Of a DNA stretch of 64,000 nucleotides, positions 1-8,609 are shown one piece after another (position 1 is the stretch's first letter; each line of letters starts with the position of its first letter). Below the pieces are notes generated by a model. The model did not search any database. It was not told the DNA's origin and saw nothing but the letters and a program-made list of their open reading frames with translations. Made by a program: the position numbers and the translations under genes. The stretch is from Candidatus Hydrogenedentota bacterium (GTDB taxonomy: Bacteria > Hydrogenedentota > Hydrogenedentia > Hydrogenedentales > CAITNO01), in the NCBI GenBank assembly GCA_903893795.1, contig CAITNO010000099.1, positions 62,001-126,000 of the forward strand, written 5' to 3'.

Positions 1-1
1 C

Positions 2-544
2 AGGGTCATTTCCAATCCCTGCCGCAGTTGCACCGGTTCGGGCCAGGTGAAATCGCGGCGTGAGCTGCAAATTGACGTGCCACCCGGTGTGGATGACGGC
101 CAGCGGCTTCGCGCCGCAGGCGAGGGCGAGGCGGGCCGCTTGGGCGGACAGCGGGGCGACCTCATTATCGCGATTCAGGTGGAGCGCCATCCGCTCTTTG
201 AGCGGGACGGGGCCACCATTCTGTGCGAGGTCCCGGTCACCTTCAGTCAGGCGGTCCTCGGGGCCACGGTCAAGGTGCCGACCCTCTTTGGCATGGAGGA
301 ACTGCGCATCCCCGCCGGGGCAAAGTCCGGCGCGCAGGTGACGCTCCGCGGCAAGGGCATGCCCGATGTGCGCGGATACCGCCAGGGCGACCAACTGGTG
401 GTGCTGCGCGTCGAAACGCCCGCACGGATTACCCGCAGGCAGAAAGAACTCCTGGAAGAGTTTGACCGGGAAAGCGATGCGCGCACCTACCCCGGCTGCG
501 ACGAATACGCCAAAAAGGTCCGCCAGTACCGCCCGGGAAGCTGA
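2..544 (+). CDS. dnaJ: Chaperone DnaJ, C-terminal part (5' end outside window)
   Basis: The frame is open from the window edge, so the N-terminal J domain and most of the zinc-finger region are missing. The first visible residues contain the last zinc-finger repeat (CRSCTGSG, CxxCxGxG type). The substrate-binding C-terminal domain follows, with the typical VPPGVDDGQRLRAAGEGE and later RGKGMPDVRG stretches. DnaJ is the Hsp40 co-chaperone that delivers unfolded proteins to DnaK in the cytosol and stimulates its ATPase. The protein ends in a short basic tail. No dnaK or grpE is visible here; they may lie upstream of the window. A GTG at 47 could be mistaken for a start, but the homology continues in front of it. 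Confidence 0.93.
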   Translation, partial: RVISNPCRSCTGSGQVKSRRELQIDVPPGVDDGQRLRAAGEGEAGRLGGQRGDLIIAIQVERHPLFERDGATILCEVPVTFSQAVLGATVKVPTLFGMEELRIPAGAKSGAQVTLRGKGMPDVRGYRQGDQLVVLRVETPARITRRQKELLEEFDRESDARTYPGCDEYAKKVRQYRPGS

Positions 545-660
545 GTTTCGCCGTTTGTCCAGGACCTTCGCAATCGGCTAGGATGGGGAAAATGGCAAGG
601 GTGGCCGTCCGCTGAATTGGCATGACGGGTGAGTCTGCTTTGCCTATCGGGGACCAGCGG

Positions 661-2034
661 ATGAAAACGGAACACGCCATGAATTCCAGTGACCTTGCGG
701 GTGACTTGGAGCACTTCTTTTCCATTTCTGCGCGGAAGATCCCGCGTTTGGTGACTTCGTGGAATCCGGCCGATGGGGCACCGGTGTTTACGCGGAAGGG
801 GAAGTATAGTTCGCGCGGGTGGACGGAGTGGACGCAGGGTTTTCTCTATGGCATGCCCCTGCTTCAGTTCGACGCCACAGGGGATGTGGAATCGCTTGCG
901 CTGGGACGCGAAATGACGCTGCGCCACATGGCGCCGCATCTGACGCACATGGGGGTGCATGACCACGGGTTCAATAATGTCTCCACCTACGGCAATCTGT
1001 GGCGGCTGGCGAAGGCCGGGCGCTCGGGGGACAGCCCCGAACTGATTCAACTGTATGAACTGGCGCTGCGTGTTTCCGGGGCGGTGCAGGCGGCGCGTTG
1101 GACCGATGCGCCTGCCGCGGGCGGGGGTTACATTTACTCTTTCAACGGTCCCCATTCGCTGTTCAGCGACACGATTCGTTCCTGCCGCAGCCTTGTGCTG
1201 GCCCATCAGTTGGGGCATGTGCTCTGCGGCGAAAATGACCGGCGCATCAGCCTGCTCGGGCGGGCCATGGACCATATCCGCATGACGCTGCGATACAACG
1301 TTTACTATGGTTCCGGACGCGACGCCTATGACGTGCGGGGGCGGGTGGCCCATGAGGGAATCTTTAACGTCACGGACGGCAACTACCGCTGTCCCAGCAC
1401 GCAGCAGGGCTATTCGCCTTTCAGCACCTGGACGCGGGGGCTTGCCTGGATTCTGCTGGGTTGCGCGGAGGAGTTGGAAGTGTTTGGGGCCTTGCCTAAG
1501 GAGACCACTGCCGCCCATGACCCAGAGGGAACTTTCGTCTTCCAGATGATAGAAGCGGCGCGGGCGACGGCCGATTTCTATATCGCCAATACTTTCGCCG
1601 ACGGCATACCCTTCTGGGACACCGGCGCGCCCGGCGTGTCGCAGGCAGGCAGCTATCAGGACGCAATGTCCGCCCCGGACAACCCCTGGGAACCGGTGGA
1701 CAGTTCGGCGGCGTGCATCGCGGCGCAGGGACTGCTGCGCCTGGGTAATTTCCTGGGACGGAATGGCAAGGGCGCCCGCTATTTCCGTGCCGGCCTGGTG
1801 ACGGCGAAGACACTGCTTAATCCGCCCTATTTGAGCGTGAACCCGCGCCATGAGGGCCTCATCCTCCATTCGGTGTACCACCGGCCCAACGGCTGGGATT
1901 ATGTGCCCCGGGGCAAGTCGGTGCCGCAGGGGGAATCTTGCATGTGGGGCGACTACCACGCGATGGAAATGGCGGTCTATTTGCAGCAGTTGGTTGAGGG
2001 ACGTACGGTCTTTACCTTCTGCGGAGAGGCATAA
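661..2034 (+). CDS. Glycoside hydrolase family 88 protein (unsaturated glucuronyl hydrolase-like)
   Basis: This roughly 457-residue protein shows the GH88 layout. It has a VHDHGF stretch near residue 100 holding the conserved Asp, then QQGYSPFSTWTRGLAWILLG, then IPFWD and DSSAACIAAQGLLRLG. Family members remove unsaturated uronic acid from the non-reducing end of oligosaccharides made by polysaccharide lyases. No signal peptide is seen, so the enzyme is probably cytoplasmic. The ATG at 661 is preferred because a GGGGA lies 7 bases upstream; starts at 622 or 679 are possible. The stop codon directly abuts the ATG of the next gene, so the two are probably co-translated. Exact substrate is not determinable; the family call is fairly secure. 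Confidence 0.8.
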   Translation: MKTEHAMNSSDLAGDLEHFFSISARKIPRLVTSWNPADGAPVFTRKGKYSSRGWTEWTQGFLYGMPLLQFDATGDVESLALGREMTLRHMAPHLTHMGVHDHGFNNVSTYGNLWRLAKAGRSGDSPELIQLYELALRVSGAVQAARWTDAPAAGGGYIYSFNGPHSLFSDTIRSCRSLVLAHQLGHVLCGENDRRISLLGRAMDHIRMTLRYNVYYGSGRDAYDVRGRVAHEGIFNVTDGNYRCPSTQQGYSPFSTWTRGLAWILLGCAEELEVFGALPKETTAAHDPEGTFVFQMIEAARATADFYIANTFADGIPFWDTGAPGVSQAGSYQDAMSAPDNPWEPVDSSAACIAAQGLLRLGNFLGRNGKGARYFRAGLVTAKTLLNPPYLSVNPRHEGLILHSVYHRPNGWDYVPRGKSVPQGESCMWGDYHAMEMAVYLQQLVEGRTVFTFCGEA

Positions 2035-3753
2035 ATGAAGGCAGCCCTTGCCAAGAGGAAGCAAGCCGTGATGCGGCCGTTCTGCGCGAGAGGGACAGTG
2101 GGGTTGTTGCTGGCCGCTTTGATTCTCCTGGCCAGCCAGGCGACTGCGGTGGATTTCTTCGGCAAATTGTTGGAGACCGGAGCTGCGAAGTTTGACCTGG
2201 TTCCCATGACGGACGGAACGGGTCTGGCCACGGACGTCTATTTGCCCTCCGAAGGCGGGGGGCCCTGGCCCGCGATTCTCGTGCGCAGCACCTATGGCCG
2301 TGATTTCGTCTACCCATCTGGTATGGTGAAAGACGGCTATGCCGTGGTAATGCAGGACGTGCGGGGTATGGGCGGGAGCTTGGGCAAGGCCCATGTGTTC
2401 TACTATGACGGGTGGCGGACCGGGATTACGGACGGTGCGGACACGGTGGCCTGGGTAAAGGCGCAGCCTTGGTGCAACGGGCGCATAGGCACCTACGGCG
2501 ATTCGGCCCTGGCCATGACGCAGATGATGATGGCCCCGGCGACACATGATATTTCGGCGCAGTACCTGTGCCTAGTCCCGTCCAACTTCTACAGCGATGT
2601 GGCCTACCATGGCGGTGTGTTCGTCGAGAATCTTGTCGAAGGATGGCTCATGCTCGTGGGACAGCCGGAGGTGACGAAGCTGTACAAGACCCATTCGCGT
2701 TACGGCGAGTTCTGGGCCTACTACAACAGCAACGCGCGCGCCTCGGAAATTACGGCGCCGGGCCTCTTTGTGAACGGGTGGTACGACATCTTTGCGCAGG
2801 GAACCATCAACGGGTTTCTCTCGCGCGAAAAAGACGGGGGAGAGGGTGCGCGGGGGAAGAATTATCTGATCATGCGGTGGACCGCCCATGAACATGAAAT
2901 CACCGACGAATACACCTTCAACGAGAACCGGCATTCGCTCGATATCGGGGAAATAAAGAAGAAGTTTCTGGCGGCAAACCTCAAGGGTGATGCGCACGCG
3001 CTGGACGGCGTGCCCAAGGTGCATTACTACGTCATGGGCGATGACCGGGACCCGAATGCACCGGGCAACGAGTGGCGCTCCGCCGAGACTTGGCCGCCCT
3101 ATCCGACGGTGGAGCGGCCCTTCTATCTTACCCCGGACAACACGCTTTCCAGCGAGCCTGGGTCAGTTGACGCCGCTTCGCAAGCGTTTAGCTTTGACCC
3201 CAAAGACCCGCACCCCAATTATGGCGGGGCTAATTTGATGCCTAACATGAAATGGGGACCCTATGACCAGCGCAAATTCAGCACCACCCGGAAAGACCTG
3301 CTGAAATTCGCAACGGAACCGCTCCAGGAACCGCTTGAGATTGCCGGCCGGGTGCGGGTGCACCTGCATGTGTCCAGTGACGCGCCGGATACCGATTTCA
3401 CAGCCAAGCTGGTGGACGTGTTTCCCGAGGGCGACAGCCGGGAAATCCTGATGCTGGACAACATCCGGCGAGTCAAGACGCGCTTCGGCTTCAACGACCC
3501 GGCGCCGCTGCTGAAGGGCCCCGATGAGTTGGTGGAACTCGATATCGACTTGTGGAGCATCGCGTGGGTCTTTAACAAGGGCCACCGTATTGGCTTGCAC
3601 ATTTCCAGCAGCAACTGGCCGCGCTATGAGGTAAACTGCAACACGGGCGCCGACCATCCAGTGGAGGGCGGTGAAATGCGCGTCGCCCGCAACCGTGTGC
3701 ATATGGACAGGGACCATCCAAGCGCGTTGTATCTGCCGGTAAAGGCGGAGTAG
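2035..3753 (+). CDS. CocE/NonD family hydrolase (X-Pro dipeptidyl-peptidase S15-like), exported
   Basis: An alpha/beta hydrolase of 572 residues begins with a long N-terminal signal: a basic stretch, then the hydrophobic GLLLAALILLASQATA. The acid/ester hydrolase core includes LATDVYLP and VMQDVRGMGGS. Nucleophile Ser157 sits in YGDSALA, the acid is expected in GLFVNGWYDIF, and the His in RWTAHEHE. The C-terminal jelly-roll domain of this family covers about residues 410-570. The nucleophile elbow has Ala where relatives usually have Tyr (GxSYxG). Family members cleave esters, amides or X-Pro peptides. The gene starts at the base after the GH88 stop, with GGAG 8 bases before its ATG, so it is in the same operon. 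The substrate may be an acylated sugar, which is inference from context only. Confidence 0.82.
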   Translation: MKAALAKRKQAVMRPFCARGTVGLLLAALILLASQATAVDFFGKLLETGAAKFDLVPMTDGTGLATDVYLPSEGGGPWPAILVRSTYGRDFVYPSGMVKDGYAVVMQDVRGMGGSLGKAHVFYYDGWRTGITDGADTVAWVKAQPWCNGRIGTYGDSALAMTQMMMAPATHDISAQYLCLVPSNFYSDVAYHGGVFVENLVEGWLMLVGQPEVTKLYKTHSRYGEFWAYYNSNARASEITAPGLFVNGWYDIFAQGTINGFLSREKDGGEGARGKNYLIMRWTAHEHEITDEYTFNENRHSLDIGEIKKKFLAANLKGDAHALDGVPKVHYYVMGDDRDPNAPGNEWRSAETWPPYPTVERPFYLTPDNTLSSEPGSVDAASQAFSFDPKDPHPNYGGANLMPNMKWGPYDQRKFSTTRKDLLKFATEPLQEPLEIAGRVRVHLHVSSDAPDTDFTAKLVDVFPEGDSREILMLDNIRRVKTRFGFNDPAPLLKGPDELVELDIDLWSIAWVFNKGHRIGLHISSSNWPRYEVNCNTGADHPVEGGEMRVARNRVHMDRDHPSALYLPVKAE

Positions 3754-3807
3754 CGGAGTAGGGTGCGTGAAGTGCCGTTCCACGGCACGTAACGCACCGG
3801 CCCTGCC

Positions 3808-5331
3808 TCACACGCTCTGCGGTTGCGCGGGGTAGAGGACGGCGTACTTCTCTTCCAGATAGCGCAGGAAGGGCTCGGGGGATGGGGGACTGCCCGTGGC
3901 GTCCTGGATGATTTCGGCGCTGTTCTTCATGCGTCCGTGGCGGTGGACATGTTCGCGCAGCCAGAGGAGCAGTTCGGAGAAGGAGCCCTTTTCCACGGTA
4001 TTCCAGAAGTCGGGAATGTCTTTTCGGGCCTGTTCCGTCAGTTGGGCGGAATAGAGATTGCCGAGGGCGTAGGTGGGGAAATATCCAAAGCTGCCGTGGG
4101 CCCAGTGGATGTCCTGAAGACAGCCGTGCGCGTCATCGGGCACATCGACGCCCAGGTACACCTTCATCTTGGCGTTCCAGAGTTCGGGAACGTGCTCCGC
4201 CCGGATGCTGCCCTCGATGAGGGCCGTTTCTATTTCAAAGCGCAGGATGACGTGGAGGTTATAGGTGCACTCATCGGCATCGACGCGAATGAGCGAGGGG
4301 GCCACACGGTTCGCCGCGCGGTAAAGGTCGGTGGAGGTGGCCTCGTCTAACTGTCCCGGGAAGAGTTCGCGGAGCCGGGGGAGATAGCGGCGGAAGAAGG
4401 GATGGCTGCGCCCTATGATATTTTCCCAGAAGCGCGACTGCGATTCGTGCAGACCCAGTGAGGGCGCATCCGCCAGGGGGGTGCGGCGGAATGCCGCCGG
4501 GAGCCCCTGCTCATAGAGGGCGTGGCCGCCCTCGTGGATTGAACTGGACAGCGCCGAAAGAAAGTCCCGCGGATTGATGCGGGTCGTGATGCGCACATCC
4601 TGCACGTCAAAGGTGGTGGTGAAGGGGTGGACCGAGATGTCCTGTCGCCCGGCGCCGAAGTCATAGCCCATGTCGCGCAGCACTTCCTCGCAGAAGCAGA
4701 GCTGGGCCGATTCGTTCCATGCCTGGTCGAGCCAGGAAACATCGGGCTGGTAGGGGGACTCGGCGATGCGCGCGACGAGTGCGCTTTGTCGGCCCGCCAG
4801 CGCGTCAAAGATGGGCCGTAGCTTGGTCGCGGTCATGCCGCGCTCATACTCATCCAGGAGTGCGTCATAGGGGGATTCCTCATAGCCGAGGAATTCCGCC
4901 TTCTCGCGCGACAGGTCCACCATGGTCTTCAGATGGGGCTGAAAACGGCGAAAATCGGAAGTGCGCCGGGCTTCGACCCATTCTTCATAGGCGCGCGACT
5001 GCGCTTCGGCGAAGAGCCGCACGAGGGATTCGGGAATCTTGATGCCGCGGTCCAGGTCATGCGCCGTTTCCCGGACCAACGCGGCCTGTTCGGGACTGAG
5101 CGCCTCCGTGTGGCCGCGCAGGGTGTCAATCAGACTCCGCATTTCGGCATCGGTGAATAGGCGGTGTTCCAGTCCGGCCAGCGTGGCCAGTTGCAAACCC
5201 CGTGCAAAGGCGCCCTTCTGCGGCATGCAGACTTCCTGATCCCACTGCATCAGCGCCAGCGTGTGACGGATATCGACGATCTCGCCGAGTTTTTCAAACA
5301 ATTGCGCATAGAGCGATTGGAAGTCGGGCAT
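3808..5331 (-). CDS. Carboxypeptidase M32 (Taq family metallocarboxypeptidase)
   Basis: This 507-residue protein has the usual M32 length and the zinc motif HEGGH at about residue 266. Family-typical stretches include [12 protein letters not shown] near the N-terminus, [17 protein letters not shown], and later [21 protein letters not shown]32 enzymes are cytosolic, metal-dependent carboxypeptidases that trim amino acids from peptide C-termini. The start at 5331 ([12 protein letters not shown]) is chosen because GGAG lies 8 bases upstream and relatives begin in this way; an upstream in-frame start at 5436 would add 35 unsupported residues. The gene is monocistronic and convergent with the CocE hydrolase, from which it is separated by only about 50 bases. 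Confidence 0.92.
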   Translation of the reverse strand: MPDFQSLYAQLFEKLGEIVDIRHTLALMQWDQEVCMPQKGAFARGLQLATLAGLEHRLFTDAEMRSLIDTLRGHTEALSPEQAALVRETAHDLDRGIKIPESLVRLFAEAQSRAYEEWVEARRTSDFRRFQPHLKTMVDLSREKAEFLGYEESPYDALLDEYERGMTATKLRPIFDALAGRQSALVARIAESPYQPDVSWLDQAWNESAQLCFCEEVLRDMGYDFGAGRQDISVHPFTTTFDVQDVRITTRINPRDFLSALSSSIHEGGHALYEQGLPAAFRRTPLADAPSLGLHESQSRFWENIIGRSHPFFRRYLPRLRELFPGQLDEATSTDLYRAANRVAPSLIRVDADECTYNLHVILRFEIETALIEGSIRAEHVPELWNAKMKVYLGVDVPDDAHGCLQDIHWAHGSFGYFPTYALGNLYSAQLTEQARKDIPDFWNTVEKGSFSELLLWLREHVHRHGRMKNSAEIIQDATGSPPSPEPFLRYLEEKYAVLYPAQPQSV

Positions 5332-5548
5332 GTCCTGAACTCCAGTGGTGAAACAGGACAATAGCAGGGCGGGCGGCTCTCCGGCAAATTGATTCCATTC
5401 CAAGCATTCGCCTATTTGACGGTAATCCGACCCCATCGTATACTTGCTGTGGAAAGGTGCGTGAGTTCTCCGCGGGCCGGGAGCCGGACCAAAGGGGATT
5501 CACAGCACAGGGTGCTGTTGTGGGTGGTCAACTGAAGGAGCAAACGCG

Positions 5549-7009
5549 ATGAAGAGGAAGTCATGGTTTCCGGGATTTGTGCCCGTGGCGATGTGTCTGG
5601 CGCTTGCGGGGTTGGTGCAGCCGGCAGTACATGCGGTGGACACCACGCCGCCGGTGGGTGCGGTAATCATCAACAATTACCGATCTGTCACGGACACGAC
5701 CAACGTCACTTTGACGCTGACCTGGGATGACCTTGGCGGGTCAGGCGTGTCGCGGATGCGGTTCAGCGATGACGGCGCGCATTGGAGCGTATGGGAACCG
5801 GTCGTCGCGACGCGTGCCTACGCACTGCCATCGGGACCGGACGGCTACAGAACGGTGCGGGTTCAGTATCTTGACAAGGCGAACAACCGGTCGGCGGTTT
5901 ACAGTGACCATATTCATTTGATTACAAGTCCGGATACTGCTCCGCCGACAGGCACCGTTGTCATAAACAGCAATATCGCAAGCACGGCCGGCACTTCGAT
6001 TGTGCTGGAACTTACCTGGGATGACGGTGCCAACGGCTTGGGCGTGTCGAAAATGCGATTCAGCGATGACGGTTCACACTGGACTGCCTGGCAGCGACCA
6101 CCCTATGCTGTTGGCCCCCAAATCACCCTCCCCTACACGCTGACTGGACCGTTCGGCTATAAGACGATCCGGGTGCAACACTTGGACCGAGCAGGCAACC
6201 GCTCCGCCGTCTGCAGCGACTACATCAAATACGCACAGGCCGCCGAGCGGACGATTTTGCTGCCGGGCGGGGTGCCGCTGGTGATGGTGTGGATTCCGGG
6301 CGGAACCTTCATGATGGGCCGGAGGTACGAGGGCGAGGGGGGCAGCTACCCGTCCGAGGATCCGCGGCATTCGGTAACGCTGGGCGGATACTGGATGGCC
6401 AAGTATGAACTGACCAAGCGCCAGTGGTTGGCGGTGATGGGAACAACGCCGTGGAGCGGGCAGGAATATGTGCTTGACGACTTGGACAGCCCGGCGGTGT
6501 TTGTGTCCTGGGATGACGCGCAGGCCTTCCTCGCAGCGGCGAACAGCCTCGCCGGCAAGGCCCTCAGTCTGCCCTCGGAGGCGCAGTGGGAATACGCATG
6601 CCGCGCGGGGACACAGACCTCGACCTACTGGGGCAACGACGTCACTGTTTATGGGGGCATGGGGAAATACGCCTGGTATATTGGCAATACTTACAGCATC
6701 TCGCCCCGGGAGGAATACGCCCATGTTGTGGGCCTGAAGCTGCCGAATGCCTTCGGCCTGTACGACATGATGGGCAATGTGTTCGAGTGGTGCGAGGATG
6801 ACTACCATCCGAATTATACGGGTGCGCCTGCGGGAGGTGAGGCCTGGGTGGATACTCCCCGGAGTTCTGGCCGGGTGATGCGCGGGGGCAACTGGCGCGA
6901 CCCTGATATCCAATGGTGGCGTTCGGCGCGGCGTTTCGGCAGCACCCCGGGCAGCACCACGGCCTACGCAGCGTGCGTCCGAGGATTTCGCGTTGCGTTG
7001 ACCCCGTAG
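5549..7009 (+). CDS. Exported SUMF1/formylglycine-generating-enzyme-type protein with two Ig-like repeats
   Basis: The 486-residue protein starts with a signal peptide (MKRKSWFPG, a hydrophobic segment, then AVHA). Two tandem repeats of about 95 residues follow (about 30-125 and 128-225). Each begins TxPPxGxVxIN and contains TWDD, SxMRFSDDGxHW and NRSAVxSD, and they resemble bacterial Ig-like modules. The C-terminal 250 residues are a FGE-sulfatase fold: VWIPGGTFMMGR, LPSEAQWEYACRAG, FGLYDMMGNVFEW and VMRGGNWRD. Such domains include true sulfatase-activating oxygenases, but many are only lectin-like or structural. Two clear catalytic cysteines as in FGE are not evident, so enzymatic function is doubtful. 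GGAG lies 8 bases before the ATG. Confidence 0.82.
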   Translation: MKRKSWFPGFVPVAMCLALAGLVQPAVHAVDTTPPVGAVIINNYRSVTDTTNVTLTLTWDDLGGSGVSRMRFSDDGAHWSVWEPVVATRAYALPSGPDGYRTVRVQYLDKANNRSAVYSDHIHLITSPDTAPPTGTVVINSNIASTAGTSIVLELTWDDGANGLGVSKMRFSDDGSHWTAWQRPPYAVGPQITLPYTLTGPFGYKTIRVQHLDRAGNRSAVCSDYIKYAQAAERTILLPGGVPLVMVWIPGGTFMMGRRYEGEGGSYPSEDPRHSVTLGGYWMAKYELTKRQWLAVMGTTPWSGQEYVLDDLDSPAVFVSWDDAQAFLAAANSLAGKALSLPSEAQWEYACRAGTQTSTYWGNDVTVYGGMGKYAWYIGNTYSISPREEYAHVVGLKLPNAFGLYDMMGNVFEWCEDDYHPNYTGAPAGGEAWVDTPRSSGRVMRGGNWRDPDIQWWRSARRFGSTPGSTTAYAACVRGFRVALTP

Positions 7010-7033
7010 AACCGGGTCCTGTAGCCCGTAGTT

Positions 7034-7059
7034 GTGGCGTGGTTTCCGGACCACGCCAC
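7034..7059 (+). terminator. Hairpin after the SUMF1-like gene
   Basis: A perfect 10-bp inverted repeat (GTGGCGTGGT and its complement) lies 25 bases after the stop codon, with a 6-base loop. It is followed by TCTTCC rather than a clean T run, so termination strength is uncertain. Confidence 0.5.
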
Positions 7060-7248
7060 TCTTCCGACCAAAGGTCTCCTCTTCAGCGGTCATCTGTGTG
7101 ATCTTGACTGAAGGGTGAAGGGTGAACAAGGCAGGCTTTTCGTGCCGCAGACGTACCTCCTGCCCTTCTCCAGGCAAAACAGGCTTCCTCTGGGGCAAGG
7201 TAAGCGTGAAATGGGACTCTTGGCGCTTCAAATGCACGATATGAGGCA

Positions 7249-7311
7249 TCGAATAGGGCGTTTGAAGCCTCGAATAGGGCGTTTGAAGCCTCGAATGAGC
7301 CGTTTGAAGCT
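7249..7311. repeat. Three tandem copies of a 21-bp unit
   Basis: Three adjacent 21-bp units start TCGAAT and contain GTTTGAAGC. Copies 1 and 2 are identical; copy 3 differs at a few bases. They lie in a 379-bp intergenic stretch (7010-7388) that otherwise holds only a hairpin near its start. The unit length is a multiple of three, so both strands stay open through it, but neither reading has a convincing start or homology. I treat the region as non-coding. Confidence 0.7.
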
Positions 7312-7388
7312 TCGGAACAGGTGGCCGAAGGGGCATATCGGGGTGATTATGCTTGCGGGGATGCCGCCAACGCACGCATTTGCCCGGT

Positions 7389-8213
7389 TTAGACCTCCGC
7401 CAGCCAGGCGCGCTTGATGCGTTCCACGAGACGATCCTGGTCCCATTCCCAGTACTGGTTGGAGAAGATCTCCACCTCGATCATTCCGTGGAATCCGTTC
7501 TTCTCCACCCAACTGCGGATCTCGCGGAGGTTGATGCAACCCTCGCCCATCATGCCGCGGTCATTGAGCAGGTCGCGGGTGGGCACGCGCCAGTCGGAGA
7601 CGTGGAACGCCAGCATGGTCTTTCCGGCACGCTGAATTTCGGCGCGGAAGAAAGGGTCCCACCAGCAGTGGTACACATCGACGCACACGCCGATGAAGGG
7701 GCTGTCGAGGGCGGTGACGAGGTTGTTGGCCTGTTCGAGGGTGTTGACGGCCGAGCGCGTGTCGGCGTACATGGGGTGGAGCGGCTCGATGGCGAGTTTG
7801 ACCCCGGCGGCCCTGGCGTGGGGTTCGATGGCGTGGATGCCGTCGAGAATCTGCTGGCGTGCCATGGGCAGGTCCACGCCGGGGTTGGCGCCGCAGACGA
7901 GCACCACGTGCGGCGCGCCGATTTCGGCCGCCTCGTCGATGGCCCTGCGGTTTTCGGTGCGGGCCTGTTCGCGGTCCATGGCGCCGGTGGCGACAAAGAA
8001 TCCGCTGCGGCACAGGCTCACCACCTTGAGCCCGCTGGCCTTGAGCATTCTGGCGGCCTCTTTGACCCCGTAGGGTTCGATGGCCTCGCGCCATACCGTG
8101 ATGCCCGGCACCCCGGCACGGCAATAGCCGTCAATGGCCTGCTCCAGGTTCCAGGGCTTGTTGGTCATGGTGTGGATGGCCAAACGGGAGAAGTCGGTCA
8201 GTTTGTCTGTCAT
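7389..8213 (-). CDS. Sugar phosphate isomerase/epimerase (xylose isomerase-like TIM barrel)
   Basis: A TIM-barrel protein of 274 residues with the metal-binding pattern of the family. The likely ligands are Glu in LAIEPLHP, Asp in VCVDVYHCWWD, His in AFHVSDW and Glu in MIEVEIFS near the C-terminus. Members isomerise or epimerise sugars or keto-sugars, or act on inositol derivatives, in the cytoplasm; no signal peptide is present. The ATG at 8213 has an AAAGGA about 10 bases upstream, and a TTG one codon earlier is an alternative. The gene lies downstream of a Gfo/Idh/MocA dehydrogenase on the same strand, a common functional partner, although a 400-bp repeat-rich gap separates them. The substrate is unknown. 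Confidence 0.87.
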   Translation of the reverse strand: MTDKLTDFSRLAIHTMTNKPWNLEQAIDGYCRAGVPGITVWREAIEPYGVKEAARMLKASGLKVVSLCRSGFFVATGAMDREQARTENRRAIDEAAEIGAPHVVLVCGANPGVDLPMARQQILDGIHAIEPHARAAGVKLAIEPLHPMYADTRSAVNTLEQANNLVTALDSPFIGVCVDVYHCWWDPFFRAEIQRAGKTMLAFHVSDWRVPTRDLLNDRGMMGEGCINLREIRSWVEKNGFHGMIEVEIFSNQYWEWDQDRLVERIKRAWLAEV

Positions 8214-8237
8214 CAAGCGGGGGTCCTTTCAAATAAC

Positions 8238-8599
8238 GCCGTCATTGCGGGCCTCAGACCGCCCACGGCGGCGATTCGCGGAGGAAAGCCGCCGGGGGAC
8301 TGGCTCCCGTTTCCGTCAAAGGCCAAGGGACGGCAGCACTTTCGCGTATCGGAAACGGGTGCCTGTACCCGAGTCACTACACCTTGGGGTTTCGCGAGCT
8401 CTGGTACAGCCACCATTTCCAACAGAGCGGCCTGTTCGAATTAGTCGAGCCATTGGTTGGAAATGGTAGCAGTCCCCTAGCGGCACATGCACTTTCTTAG
8501 CAGCAACGCGAAACAATCTCTTGTCTCCACAGCCCGCGTGTGTAGCCATCGCGAGCAGGAGATTGCTTCGTCGGACTGCGTCCTCCTCGCAATGACGGC
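8238..8599. repeat. Intergenic mosaic of nested inverted repeats (REP/MITE-like)
   Basis: The gap between two minus-strand genes is bounded by a 12-bp inverted repeat, GCCGTCATTGCG at 8238-8249 and its complement at 8588-8599. Inside are three further palindromes. CCCGTTTCCG (8306-8315) pairs with 8350-8359 and carries outer flanks of GGGGGACTGGCT and TGCCTGTACCC type. CCATTTCCAAC (about 8411-8421) pairs with its complement near 8454-8464. CAATCTC (about 8513) pairs with GAGATTG (about 8560). No credible gene is present. This looks like an accumulation of small palindromic elements. Confidence 0.7.
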
Positions 8600-8609
8600 C
8601 AGAGAGTGT

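Noticed and set aside
487-2547. A long open frame on the minus strand opposite the GH88 and CocE genes
   Set aside because: It is the mirror of two well-supported plus-strand genes and has no recognisable domains; its composition reflects high GC.
6074-7375. A minus-strand open frame reaching across the 21-bp repeats and opposite the SUMF1-like gene
   Set aside because: It has no domain or credible start, and the repeats keep every frame open by chance.
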